The notes under the pieces are model-generated. The model worked only from the letters and a program-made list of their open reading frames with translations, was not told where the DNA came from and did not search any database. From the NCBI RefSeq assembly GCF_900186865.1, contig NZ_LT906480.1:4234001-4298000 (forward strand): DNA of 64,000 nucleotides, in the 5' to 3' direction. Made by a program: the position numbers and the translations under genes. Below are positions 9,334 to 18,032 of the stretch, one piece after another (position 1 is the first letter of the stretch; each line of letters begins with the position of its first letter). The stretch is from Stenotrophomonas maltophilia (GTDB lineage: Bacteria; Pseudomonadota; Gammaproteobacteria; Xanthomonadales; Xanthomonadaceae).

Positions 9334-10071
9334 ATGAGCGATACCCACCCCGTGGTCCTGATCACCGGCAGCGCGCGCCGGATCGGTGCGGCCATCGCCC
9401 GCCAGTTCCACGCCTGTGGCTGGTCGGTGGTGCTGCACGCCAATACCTCCAGCGCCGAGCTGCAGCAGGCCGCGTTCGATTTCGACAACGTGCGCCCGGG
9501 CAGCGTGCTGGCCCTGCAGGCCGACCTGCGTGACGCCGACGCCCTGGCCGACCTGGTGGAACAGGCGGTCACCCACTTCGGCCGACTGGACGCGCTGGTC
9601 AACAACGCCTCCAACTTCTTCCCCACCCCGCTCGGCCAGGTCACTGCCGAGGCAATGGACGAGCTGTACGCGGTCAACGCGCGCGCGCCACTGCTGCTGT
9701 CACAGGCCGCGGCGCCCTACCTGCGCCGCCAGCAGGGCTGCATCGTCAACCTGACCGACCTGCACGGCACCGACCCGATGCGCGACCACATCGCCTACAC
9801 CATGGCCAAGGCCGCGCTGGAGATGGCCACCCGCTCGCTGGCACTGGAGCTGGCGCCGAAGGTGCGGGTCAATGCGGTGGCGCCGGGTGCGATCCTGTGG
9901 CCGGAGCAGGGCAAGGACGATTTCGCCCGCGAGGCACTGCTGGCGCGCACGCCGCTGGCACGGATCGGCACGGTCGAGGAGATCGCCGAAGCGGTCTACT
10001 GGCTGGTGGCCGAAGCCAGCTTCGTCACCGGCCACACCCTGCGCGTGGATGGTGGGCGCACGGTCAGTTGA
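9334..10071 (+). CDS. Pteridine reductase (FolM/PTR1-type short-chain dehydrogenase)
   Basis: Cytoplasmic NADPH-dependent SDR, 245 residues, reducing dihydrofolate/dihydropterins. The cofactor motif is ITGSARRIGAAIA, the TGxxxRxG form characteristic of pteridine reductases instead of the TGxxxGxG of classical SDRs. NNAS and the YTMAK catalytic Tyr/Lys are present, and the usual active-site Ser is replaced by Asp in LTDLHG, as in PTR1/FolM. Convergence on folK, another folate gene, supports the call. It ends AFVTGHTLRVDGG-like (SFVTGHTLRVDGGR), the normal SDR C-terminus. Confidence 0.88.
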   Translation: MSDTHPVVLITGSARRIGAAIARQFHACGWSVVLHANTSSAELQQAAFDFDNVRPGSVLALQADLRDADALADLVEQAVTHFGRLDALVNNASNFFPTPLGQVTAEAMDELYAVNARAPLLLSQAAAPYLRRQQGCIVNLTDLHGTDPMRDHIAYTMAKAALEMATRSLALELAPKVRVNAVAPGAILWPEQGKDDFAREALLARTPLARIGTVEEIAEAVYWLVAEASFVTGHTLRVDGGRTVS

Positions 10072-10072
10072 G

Positions 10073-10096
10073 GTAGTGCCGGCCGCTGGCCGGCAA
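10073..10096. repeat. SMAG palindrome between convergent pteridine reductase and folK
   Basis: GTAGTGCCGGCCGC followed by its inverse starts 2 nt after the upstream TGA and stops 6 nt before the folK stop, so it occupies nearly the whole 31-bp gap. Such a hairpin may stabilise both convergent 3' ends. Confidence 0.85.
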
Positions 10097-10102
10097 CCGC
10101 CG

Positions 10103-10588
10103 TCATTCCAGGTCCACCACCTCGAACGCGTCGCCAAACTGCGCGTGCGCCCGCCACAGCGTGGCCAGGTCCTGCCCGCTGACCGGGTCGATGAAGCCCG
10201 GCGCGATGTCCGCCAGCGGCTTCAGCACGAAGGCATGCTTCAGTTCCGGGCGCGGAATGCGCAGGTGGCCGGGGCCTTCCACCACCAGGTCGCCGTAGAA
10301 CACCACGTCGATGTCCAGGGTCCGGTCGGAGAAGCGCGGCCCGCTGCGATCGCGGCCGTGCGCGTCTTCCAGCGCATGCAGCCAGTCGTCCAGTTCCTGC
10401 AGTGGCAGATCGGTCTCGATCGCCACCGCATTGTTGAGGAAGGCCGGGCCATCGAAGCCGACCGCGGCAGTACGGTAGGCGGGTGACACCTGCAGTGCGC
10501 CAAAGCGCTCGCGCAGGGCCGTCACCGCGGCGTGGAGGTAGCGGCGGGGCTGGACGTTGCTGCCCAGGCTCAGGAGCACGGTGGTCAT
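10103..10588 (-). CDS. folK: 2-amino-4-hydroxy-6-hydroxymethyldihydropteridine pyrophosphokinase
   Basis: HPPK transfers pyrophosphate from ATP to 6-hydroxymethyl-dihydropterin in folate synthesis; cytoplasmic. I use the ATG at 10588 (MTTVLLSLGSNVQPR), giving 161 residues, the usual size; a longer frame begins at 10624 but adds residues not seen in the family. LSLGSN, FLNNAVAIET, RWSGPRF-like (RDRSGPRFSDRTLDIDVV) with the metal-binding D-x-D, and PHP-like IPRPEL are all present. Confidence 0.93.
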   Translation of the reverse strand: MTTVLLSLGSNVQPRRYLHAAVTALRERFGALQVSPAYRTAAVGFDGPAFLNNAVAIETDLPLQELDDWLHALEDAHGRDRSGPRFSDRTLDIDVVFYGDLVVEGPGHLRIPRPELKHAFVLKPLADIAPGFIDPVSGQDLATLWRAHAQFGDAFEVVDLE

Positions 10589-10679
10589 GCGGTTCAGGTG
10601 ACGGCACTTGGGGGGCGTGGACATGCCGTCGTCACGGCGGCCTGCCTACAATCCGGGACGCACATGATAGGGCACCGAC

Positions 10680-11423
10680 ATGACCTATTGCGTTGGAATC
10701 GAGGTGGACGAAGGCCTGGTCTTCGCTGCCGACACCCGGACCAATGCCTCGCTGGACGATGTGCGCGTGCACCGCAAGCTGCACGTGTTCGAGTTCCCCG
10801 GCCAGGCAGCCTACGTGCTGATGGCGGCTGGCAACCTGGCCACCACCCAGCTGCTGGTGTCGCGCCTGGGGCGCGACGCCAGTGAACGGCGCACGCCCAA
10901 CCTGCGCGACATGACCCATCTGTTCGAAGCTGCCGAGTACGTCGGCCAGCTGCTGGTGGACAGCCAGGTGCACAGCAGCCAGAGCGAGCACGGCCATGAC
11001 GGGGTCAACACCCAGGCGACGCTGATTTTCGGTGGCCAGATCGCTGGCGAGCGGCCCGGGCTGTACATGATCTATCCGCTCGGCAACGCCATCGCCGCTT
11101 CGCCGGAGACGCCCTATCTTCAGATCGGTGAGTCCAAGTACGGCAAGCCCATCCTGGACCGCATCCTCAGCCCGGCCACACGCCTGGAGGACGCGGCGCG
11201 CACGGCAATCGTGTCGCTGGATTCGACCATTCGCTCCAATCTGTCGGTAGGCCTGCCGATCGACCTGGCGCTGCTGCGTGATGGTGACCTGCGCATCGGG
11301 CAGCAGCTGCGGCTCGGCGCGGATTCAACGTTGTATGCGGACATCCACCAGAACTGGTCACGGCGCCTGGAACAGGCGGTGGACGCCCTGCCACGCTTCC
11401 CCTGGGAAACTTCCGAACGGTAG
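10680..11423 (+). CDS. Anbu-type proteasome-like peptidase (ancestral beta subunit)
   Basis: Ntn-hydrolase related to 20S proteasome beta subunits and HslV, 247 residues. It begins MTYCVGIEVDEGLVFAADTR, so Met removal would expose the nucleophile Thr; LVFAADTRTNA and GNLATTQ are Anbu/proteasome features. Anbu usually sits beside a transglutaminase-like protein, an alpha-E protein and an ATP-grasp protein; none is present here, so this copy is an orphan. The last 57 nt, including the stop, are the left part of the 183-bp tandem repeat that follows. The stop TAG is supplied by the GTAG head of a SMAG. Confidence 0.87.
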   Translation: MTYCVGIEVDEGLVFAADTRTNASLDDVRVHRKLHVFEFPGQAAYVLMAAGNLATTQLLVSRLGRDASERRTPNLRDMTHLFEAAEYVGQLLVDSQVHSSQSEHGHDGVNTQATLIFGGQIAGERPGLYMIYPLGNAIAASPETPYLQIGESKYGKPILDRILSPATRLEDAARTAIVSLDSTIRSNLSVGLPIDLALLRDGDLRIGQQLRLGADSTLYADIHQNWSRRLEQAVDALPRFPWETSER

Positions 11424-12453
11424 TGCCGGCCGCTGGCCGGCAACTGCATTGATCCCGCCACACAGGGATGCCGGCCAGCGGCCGGCACTACCGGGGCATC
11501 AGCCCAGCGCCTCGGCCACGGCGCGGAAGACCAGCTGCATCTGCAGCGGCTGGAGCAGGCGCTGCCACGCTTCCCCTGGGAAACTGCCGAACGGTAGTGC
11601 CGGCCGCTGGCCGGCAACCGCGTTGATCCCGCCCCACAGGGATGCCGGCCAGCGGCCGGCACTACCGGGGCATCAGCCCAGCGCTTCGGCCACGGCGCGG
11701 AAGACCTGCTGCATCTGCAGCGGCTGGAGCAGGCGGTGGACGCCCTGCCACGCTTCCCCTGGGAAACTGCCGAACGGTAGTGTCGGCCGCTGGCCGGCAA
11801 CCGCGTTGATCCCACCACACAGGGATGCCGGCCAGCGGCCGGCACTACCGGGGCATCAGCCCAGCGCTTCGGCCACCGCGCGGAAGACCTGCTGCATCTG
11901 CAGCGGCTGGAACAGGCGGTGGACGCCCTGCCACGCTTCCCCTGGGAAACTGCCGAACGGTAGTGCCGGCCGCTGGCCGGCAACCGCATTGATCCCGCCA
12001 CACAGGGATGCCGGCCAGCGGCCGGCACTACCGGGGCATCAGCCCAGCGCTTCGGCCACGGCGCGGAAGACCTGCTGCATCTGCAGCGGCTGGAACAGGC
12101 GGCGGACGCCCTGCCACGCTTCCCCTGGGAAACTGCCGAACGGTAGTGCCGGCCGCTGGCCGGCAACCGCATTGATTCCACCACACTGGGATGCCGGCCA
12201 ACGGCCGGCACTACCTGGCATCAGCCTGCGCTTCGGCCGCTGCGCGGAAGACCAGCTGCATCTGCAGCGGCTGGAACAGGCGGTGGACGCCCTGCCACGC
12301 TTCTCCTGGGAAACTGCCGAGCGGTAGTGCCGGCCGCTGGCCGGCAACCGCGTTGATCCCGCCACACAGGGATGCCGGCCAGAGGCCGGCACTACCGGGG
12401 CATCAGCCCAGCGCTTCGGCCACGGCGCGGAAGACCTGCTGCATCTGCAGCGG
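11367..12453. repeat. Six-copy tandem array of a 183-bp unit made of two gene ends plus a SMAG pair
   Basis: Units start at 11367, 11550, 11724, 11907, 12090 and 12271, with lengths 183, 174, 183, 183, 181 and 183 bp. Each holds the last 57 nt of the Anbu gene (one unit lacks 9 nt), a head-to-head SMAG pair (for example 11420-11442 and 11469-11491), and the last 51 nt of the convergent hybrid-kinase gene. Every internal unit therefore carries stop codons of both genes. Copies differ by scattered substitutions. The first unit includes the real Anbu end and the last the real kinase end. No gene lies between 11424 and 12402. Confidence 0.95.
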
Positions 12454-13914
12454 CTTGTGCAGCACATGCACCTCCACGCCGTCCGGGAAGGCATCGGCCG
12501 CGACCGGCACTGCCGGGTCTTCCAGTACCAGTGCCGGGCCGCGATAGCCCAACGTCGCCATCTCGCCCAGCAGCTGGCTGGCCGGCAGCAGCTTGGAGCC
12601 GGCATCGGCAATCACCAGCGCGGGCATCGCCTCCTGCTGCATCCAGCGCAGCGCTGCCGGGCCATCGGAAGCCAACTGCAGCTGGTAGCCCTGGCTGGAC
12701 AGCGCATTGCCCAGCAGCGATAGGCGCGTGGCTTCGCCATCGACCACCAGGATCGATTGGCCGCTGCCCAAGGCCACCAGCTGTTCGATCGGCTCGCTGC
12801 CATCGATGGCGTCGTGCATCGGCAGGCGCAGTTCGAAGCAGGTGCCCTGCCCCGGCTGGCTGCTGACGTGAATGCTGCCGCCGGCACCTTCGACGATGCG
12901 CTTGCAGGAAATCAGCCCCAAGCCAGTGCCGTCGGCCTTGGTGGTGAAGAACGGATTGAACAGGTGCGACAGCGTGTCCGCATCCATGCCGATGCCTTCG
13001 TCGGCGACCCGTATGTGCATCCAGTCCACGCCATCGCGATGGCCGGCATGGCTGGCAGTCAGGCTCAGGCGACCACCGTTGGGCATCGCCTGTATCGCGT
13101 TGAGTGCCAGGTTCAGCATCACCTGCTGCAGTTCGGTGTAGTTGGCGTCGACCACCAGGCCTTCGTCCTGCACCTGCAACTCCAGGCGCACCGCATCAGG
13201 CACGTTGCTGCGCAACAGCAGTGCCACCGCATCGAACAGGCCATCGATCTCGATGCGCTCGCTCGGCTTGCGCGAACCGCGCACGAACGACAGCATCGAT
13301 TCGGCCATCTCATGGCCACGGCGGCCGCACTCGGCGATGACATCGGCCAGGTGGTGCAGCTGCGGATCGTCGGTACGCGCCTTCAGCAGGTCCGGCATGA
13401 TCAGCAACGGCTGCAGGATGTTGCGCAGGTCGTGGCTGAGCCCGGCTGCGAGCAGCGACAGGCTTTCCAGGCGCTGTGCGCGCATCAGCTCGGTTTCCAC
13501 CCGTGCGCGCTCGATCGCGTTGCGTGCATCGCGGATCGCACGTGCCACCGCCGACGGCAGCCGCGCCGGCTGGTGCTTGATGATGTAGTCATTGGCGCCC
13601 TTCTGCAGCGCCGCCACCGCATTCTCCTCACCCATGGTGCCGGAGACGAAGATGAAGGGTATTTCCGGCGAGGTCTCGCGCACGATGCGCAGCGCATCAT
13701 CACCGGAAAACCCCGGCATGCTCAGGTCGGACAGCACGATGTCCGGCTGGAACGCGGCCAGTGCCTGGCGCAGTTCGGCCTCGCTCTCGACACGCTCGAA
13801 GCGGGCCTCCAGGCCCGCATCGAGCATCTGTTCGGACATCAGCTCGGCATCTTCCGGTGAGTCCTCCACCAGCAGGATGCGCAGCGCCCCCAGGGCGGGA
13901 CCGGTCAAGGGCAT
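12403..13914 (-). CDS. Hybrid protein: receiver - histidine kinase - degenerate receiver
   Basis: Soluble 503-residue signalling protein. Residues ~10-125 are a CheY-like receiver (ILLVEDSPEDAE, IVLSDLSMPGFSG, KHQPAR). A HisKA region follows with the phospho-His in LSHDLRNILQPL, then a HATPase with LNLALNAIQAMPNGG, DEGIGM and GTGLGL. The last ~115 residues look like a second receiver (SILVVDGEA, LVIADAG, HKPLQ) that keeps a candidate phospho-Asp but has lost one acidic-pocket Asp and the usual Ser/Thr. No transmembrane or DNA-binding part. It ends 5 nt downstream of a single-domain receiver gene. Its last 51 nt are copied in the tandem array. Confidence 0.85.
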   Translation of the reverse strand: MPLTGPALGALRILLVEDSPEDAELMSEQMLDAGLEARFERVESEAELRQALAAFQPDIVLSDLSMPGFSGDDALRIVRETSPEIPFIFVSGTMGEENAVAALQKGANDYIIKHQPARLPSAVARAIRDARNAIERARVETELMRAQRLESLSLLAAGLSHDLRNILQPLLIMPDLLKARTDDPQLHHLADVIAECGRRGHEMAESMLSFVRGSRKPSERIEIDGLFDAVALLLRSNVPDAVRLELQVQDEGLVVDANYTELQQVMLNLALNAIQAMPNGGRLSLTASHAGHRDGVDWMHIRVADEGIGMDADTLSHLFNPFFTTKADGTGLGLISCKRIVEGAGGSIHVSSQPGQGTCFELRLPMHDAIDGSEPIEQLVALGSGQSILVVDGEATRLSLLGNALSSQGYQLQLASDGPAALRWMQQEAMPALVIADAGSKLLPASQLLGEMATLGYRGPALVLEDPAVPVAADAFPDGVEVHVLHKPLQMQQVFRAVAEALG

Positions 13915-13918
13915 GGGC

Positions 13919-14359
13919 TCACTCGAGTTCCGGTGCCTGGTTGATCAACGCCCAGAACTTGCCCAGCGTCTGTACGGCGCCGAAGAACTGGTCCACGTCC
14001 ACTGGCTTGACCACATAAGCATTCACGCCCATGTCCCAGCTCCGGGCCAGATCGCTTTCCTCGCGCGAGGACGACAGGATCACCACCGGCAGGCGCTTGA
14101 GTTCTTCGTGTTCACGGATCTGCCGCAGCACTTCCAGGCCATCCATGCGCGGCATCTTGATGTCCAGCAGCAGCACCGCCGGCAGGCCTTCCTCGCGGTT
14201 GGCGAAGGCACCACGGCGCAACAGGTAGTCCATCACTTCCACGCCATCCTCGACGTGCACGATGGGGTTGGCCAGACGCGCCTCTTCCAGGGCGTCGATC
14301 GCCATTTCGGCGTCGGCCGGGCTGTCTTCGGCGAGAAGAATGGTGCGCAAAGTGGTCAT
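13919..14359 (-). CDS. Single-domain response regulator (CheY/Rcp1-like)
   Basis: 146-residue receiver without an output domain. ILLAEDSPADAEMA supplies the acidic pocket, VLLLDIKMPRMDGLEVL the phospho-Asp, LSSS the Thr/Ser switch and VVKPVD the conserved Lys. The insert-rich form with MDYLLRRGAFANREEG resembles Rcp1-type regulators that partner phytochrome-like kinases. Its start overlaps the stop of the sensor kinase by 4 nt (ATGA). It probably carries phosphate between the membrane kinase and the hybrid protein; that relay is inferred. Confidence 0.87.
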   Translation of the reverse strand: MTTLRTILLAEDSPADAEMAIDALEEARLANPIVHVEDGVEVMDYLLRRGAFANREEGLPAVLLLDIKMPRMDGLEVLRQIREHEELKRLPVVILSSSREESDLARSWDMGVNAYVVKPVDVDQFFGAVQTLGKFWALINQAPELE

Positions 14360-16173
14360 GCAGAAGGCCCTTGTTTGTCCGCATCGATCGCGGGAGGCAG
14401 GTAGAAGTGGAAGGTGGCGCCGACGTCCGGTTCAGCCTCGGCCCAGATACGGCCACCATGACGGGTGAGCACGCGGCGCACGCTGGCCAGGCCGATGCCG
14501 GTACCCGGGTAGTCGCTGGCCTTGTGCAGGCGCTGGAAGACACCAAACAGCTTGCCGGCGTAGGCCATGTCAAAGCCTGCACCATTGTCGCTGACCGTGA
14601 ACTGATGACCGCCGTCAGGCTGCGGCTGGTAGTCCACGCGAATCTTCGCCGGTTCGCGGTTGCCCGAGTACTTCACCGCGTTGCCGAGCAGGTTCAGCCA
14701 GACCTGGCGGATCATGTTCTCATCGCCGACCACGATCGGCAGCGGCGCGATGCTCCACTCCACCTGGTGCACATGGCCACTGTTCTCCGCCTCGGCCTGC
14801 AGGTTGGAATCGAGCATGGCGCGGGTATCGGCCACCAGCGACTGCATGTCCACCGCCTGCTGGCGCATCGCCGCGCGGCCCAGGCGCGAGTAGACCAGCA
14901 GGTCATCGATCAGCGCCGCCATGCGCCGGGCCGAACTGGAGATCACGTCCAGGTAATGACGGCTCTTGTCATCGGCGGCGTCGCCGAGGTGGCGCGACAG
15001 CTTGTCGGAGAATCCGGCGACGTGGCGCAGCGGTGCACGCAGGTCATGCGAGACCGAGTAGCTGAAGGCCTCCAGCTCGCGGTTGACCTCGGACACCTGC
15101 GCGACCTTGCCTTCCAGCTGGCGGTTGAGCTCTTCAACGCGCAGCTGGACTGCGCGTTGCATGGTGACATCGCTGACTGTCAGCAGCACCACTTCATCAT
15201 CGGTATCGGGCAGCGGCATGCGCCGTGCGTTCAGCAGCATGTAGCGCGCCATGCCGTCGGCGGTGCGCTGTTCGTGCTCGAAATCCCACAGCTCGCGGCC
15301 GCGCAGCAGCACGTCGGACAGGCGTTGGCGCACGACGGCGTCCTTCCAGGCGCCGTCGCCGACGCTTTCCAGCAGCAGGCCATCGGCGCGTTCGTCCTGC
15401 AGCCCGTACAACTCGGCGAAGGCGGGGTTATGCAACTGCACGCGCAGGTCGCGGTCGAGCAGCACGATGGGTTCGCGCACGGTCTGCAACACCGATGCCG
15501 CGCGTGCCGCCGAGCGCAGCGATTGGCGTTCGGCGTGCAGGCGCCGCCCGATCTGCCGCTGCAGGAGCCAAAGCACCAGGCCGAGCAGTCCCAGCTGGAT
15601 CACCAGCGAACTCCAAGACACCAGCTCGGTCTGCTTGCGCTGGCGCGCCGCCTGCTCGGCCCGCAGTGTCAACAGTCGCTGTTCGCTGGCCTGGAGTTCT
15701 TCCACCAGGCCACGGATCGGATAGCGCGTGCTCAGGTCCTTCACCAGCTCGCGCTGATCGCTGTTGGGTTCAGATCTGGCCAGTTCACGGGCAAGCGCCA
15801 TCCGCCCTTCCAGCATCGATTCGATACGGCCGATGCGGATCAGCTGGTCAGGGTTGTCGCGGGTCATCCGCCCCAGTTCGGCCAAGCGCCCGGGGATGTC
15901 GTTGGCTGCGGCCATGCGCTCGCGCAACCCAGGTGCGTCCACGCCCTTGGACAGCGTCAATGCGGCCGATTCGACGTCGCGCACATCAGCCTGCAGCTGC
16001 TGCAGGGCCACGCCTACCGCCTGGGTATGGTTGACCCAGGCCATTGCCTGCTCGTTGTCCTGCTGCAGTTTGCGCAGGGTCAACCACGGCACCACGATGA
16101 TCGCTGCGGCCGCCAGCGCCAAGGCCGGCAACCGCCAGCGGTCCCAGATGTCGTCACTGAAAACCAGCGCCAT
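14356..16173 (-). CDS. Membrane sensor histidine kinase (CHASE3-PAS-HisKA-HATPase)
   Basis: 605 residues. One membrane helix near residues 13-30, then a periplasmic helical domain of CHASE3 type (about 35-180), a second helix (LVIQLGLLGLVLWLL), and a PAS domain with VLQTVREPIVLLDRDLRVQ. The phospho-His is in FSYSVSHDLRAPLRHV, the N-box is NLLGNAVKYSGNR, and G-boxes are DNGAGFD and GTGIGLAS. The arrangement resembles the phytochrome/Cph1 kinase class without the chromophore module. First gene of the three-gene kinase/regulator operon. Signal unknown. Confidence 0.87.
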   Translation of the reverse strand: MALVFSDDIWDRWRLPALALAAAAIIVVPWLTLRKLQQDNEQAMAWVNHTQAVGVALQQLQADVRDVESAALTLSKGVDAPGLRERMAAANDIPGRLAELGRMTRDNPDQLIRIGRIESMLEGRMALARELARSEPNSDQRELVKDLSTRYPIRGLVEELQASEQRLLTLRAEQAARQRKQTELVSWSSLVIQLGLLGLVLWLLQRQIGRRLHAERQSLRSAARAASVLQTVREPIVLLDRDLRVQLHNPAFAELYGLQDERADGLLLESVGDGAWKDAVVRQRLSDVLLRGRELWDFEHEQRTADGMARYMLLNARRMPLPDTDDEVVLLTVSDVTMQRAVQLRVEELNRQLEGKVAQVSEVNRELEAFSYSVSHDLRAPLRHVAGFSDKLSRHLGDAADDKSRHYLDVISSSARRMAALIDDLLVYSRLGRAAMRQQAVDMQSLVADTRAMLDSNLQAEAENSGHVHQVEWSIAPLPIVVGDENMIRQVWLNLLGNAVKYSGNREPAKIRVDYQPQPDGGHQFTVSDNGAGFDMAYAGKLFGVFQRLHKASDYPGTGIGLASVRRVLTRHGGRIWAEAEPDVGATFHFYLPPAIDADKQGPSA

Positions 16174-16308
16174 AGTTCCTCTTCAGCACGGCCGCAGGGC
16201 GTCGGCCGGACCCTGTCCGGCTGCGGCGGAACCGGCAATATAGCGCAGGCGGTCACAACGCAGGGGTTTCCCCCTGGTTGGCTGAACAGGTTCGCAGTCA
16301 TCAGACCT

Positions 16309-16368
16309 GTAGAGCCGGGCCATGCTCGGCTGCCTTGGAGGTCCAGCCGAACATGGCCGCGGCCCTAC
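16309..16368. repeat. Long SMAG-type hairpin (GTAGAGCCGGGCC...)
   Basis: GTAGAGCC at 16309 pairs at a distance with GGCCGCGGCCCTAC ending at 16368, with an internal GCC-ATG-CTCGGC element. It lies in the 233-bp gap between the sensor kinase start and the BON gene end. A second strong GC hairpin, GGGCGCCCC with its inverse (about 16378-16401), sits just after the BON stop and may end that transcript. Confidence 0.7.
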
Positions 16369-16406
16369 AGCTCAACGGGCGCCCCGCGAGGGGGCGCCCA
16401 TCAGGT

Positions 16407-16790
16407 TCAGCGCTTGGCGGCAGCGCTGACCTTCAATGCGGCTGCATCAACGCGGGTCACGCCCTTGATGCCCTTGGCGGTGGTGACGGCCTTGTCCTTT
16501 TCGGCCTGGCTCGCTACGGCACCACTCAGGCTGACCACGCCGTTCACGGTTTCCACCTTGATTTCGGTACCCGGAACGTTGCTGCTGGCGAGCAGGTCGG
16601 CCTTCACCTTGGTGGTGATCCAAGTATCGGTCACCGGCTCGTTGGAATCGTGGCGATCAGCATGGGTCGCCGGGTGCGCGCTGGTCGGCGGGCTCTTCGC
16701 GGCCGGATCCTTGGCGAATGCGGCCGAGGAGGACAGCGCCAGGCCCAGCGTCAGGGCGGAGGCAATCAGCGTGCGGGTCGTATTGCTCAT
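16407..16790 (-). CDS. Periplasmic BON-domain protein (OsmY-like)
   Basis: 127 residues with a signal peptide ending near SSAAFAKD (residue ~27), a short polar linker, and one BON domain: DTWITTKVKADLLASSNV, VETVNGVVSLSGAV and VTRVDAAALKV. BON proteins bind membranes or lipids and are often induced by osmotic or envelope stress. E. coli OsmY has two BON domains, this has one. Monocistronic between divergent and convergent neighbours. Confidence 0.88.
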   Translation of the reverse strand: MSNTTRTLIASALTLGLALSSSAAFAKDPAAKSPPTSAHPATHADRHDSNEPVTDTWITTKVKADLLASSNVPGTEIKVETVNGVVSLSGAVASQAEKDKAVTTAKGIKGVTRVDAAALKVSAAAKR

Positions 16791-16961
16791 CGTGTCGTAC
16801 TCCTTCGGAATGTGCTGCCAGTCTGGACAACCCGGCGTAGAGCAGGCGTGGGGTTGCGGTCATGCCGCTGTGAATCGGGCTATCTGCAACGACAACCGTT
16901 CAGCTTTGGCCCGTGAGCCCGCGTCGTTTACCCTGCCCTTCCCCACTGCCGGAGCTCTGTC

Positions 16962-18005
16962 ATGCGCCCCGACCTGCAACTGGCCCTGATCGGCTACGGC
17001 CTCGCCGGCCGTGTCTTCCACGCACCGCTGATCCAGCACACACCCGGCCTGGTGCTGCACAGCATCGTCAGTTCGCAGCGAGACACGTTGCTGCGCGCGT
17101 TCAGTGACGTGCACGTGCGTGCCACGCCGCAGGAGGTGTTCGACGACCCGGCGGTGGATGCCGTAGTGATCGCCACGCCCAATGAACAGCACGCGCCGCT
17201 GGCGATCGCAGCGCTGGCCGCCGGCAAGCACGTGCTGGTCGACAAGCCGTTCGCGCTGGATGTCGCTGAAGCCGAAGCCGTTCTGGCTGCGGCGCGCGAT
17301 GCCGGACGCATCGCCACCGTCTTCCAGAACCGGCGCTTCGATGCCGACTTCCTCACGCTGCAGGCGCTGCTTGCGGACGGGACACTGGGCGACATCGCCG
17401 AGTGCCATGTGCATTTCGATCGCTATCGCCCGCAGGTGCGTGACCGCTGGCGCGAGCAGGACGGTCCCGGCAGTGGCCTGTGGTACGACCTGGGCCCGCA
17501 CCTGCTGGACCAGATGCTGGTGCTGTTCGGCTGGCCCGAAGCGATCGATGCTGATCTGGCCGTGCAGCGCGATGGCGGCAGCGCCATCGATTACTTCCAC
17601 GCCGTGCTGCACTACCCGCGGCATCGCGCGATCGTGCATTCCGGTTCCCTGGTGGCAGCTCCCACGCCGCATTTCAGCGTGCATGGCAGCAAGGCCAGTT
17701 GGATCAAGCACGGCCTGGATGTACAGGAAGCGCAGCTGCGCCGCGGTGTGGCGCCCGGTGCGCCCGGCTGGGGCATCGACCCGCGGCATGGCGAGTTGGT
17801 GCGCTGTGATGCCGAGGACAACGTGCAGCGCGGCACCGTCGACAATCTGCCCGGTGACTACCGTCGGTTGTATGCGCAGTTCGCCGCGGCCATGCATGGC
17901 GACGGCGAAGCCACGGTCGATCCGGTGCAGGCGCTGCAGCTGATGCGGCTGCTGCAGGCAGGCATGGACAGTGCGCGCGAAGGGCGGCGGATCGCGTTGG
18001 GGTGA
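16962..18005 (+). CDS. Gfo/Idh/MocA-family NAD(P)-dependent oxidoreductase
   Basis: 347 residues. The N-terminal Rossmann domain has LIGYGLAGRVFHAPLIQ, the GxGxxG variant and FHAPL signature of the YdgJ/YvaA branch, and VLVDKPFALD holds the conserved Lys of the EKP/DKP motif. WYDLGPHLLDQMLVLFG gives the active-site His region. Substrate unknown; probably a sugar or inositol derivative. Start at 16962 preceded by GGAGCTCTGTC, an acceptable ribosome site. Confidence 0.87.
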   Translation: MRPDLQLALIGYGLAGRVFHAPLIQHTPGLVLHSIVSSQRDTLLRAFSDVHVRATPQEVFDDPAVDAVVIATPNEQHAPLAIAALAAGKHVLVDKPFALDVAEAEAVLAAARDAGRIATVFQNRRFDADFLTLQALLADGTLGDIAECHVHFDRYRPQVRDRWREQDGPGSGLWYDLGPHLLDQMLVLFGWPEAIDADLAVQRDGGSAIDYFHAVLHYPRHRAIVHSGSLVAAPTPHFSVHGSKASWIKHGLDVQEAQLRRGVAPGAPGWGIDPRHGELVRCDAEDNVQRGTVDNLPGDYRRLYAQFAAAMHGDGEATVDPVQALQLMRLLQAGMDSAREGRRIALG

Positions 18006-18032
18006 TCGGCAGGGCTGCGCCCTGCACCCGTG

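Noticed and set aside
11278..12327. Long repetitive open frames over the tandem array, on both strands
   Set aside because: They are translations of the 183-bp repeat and SMAGs out of frame with the real gene ends; no start context and no family similarity.
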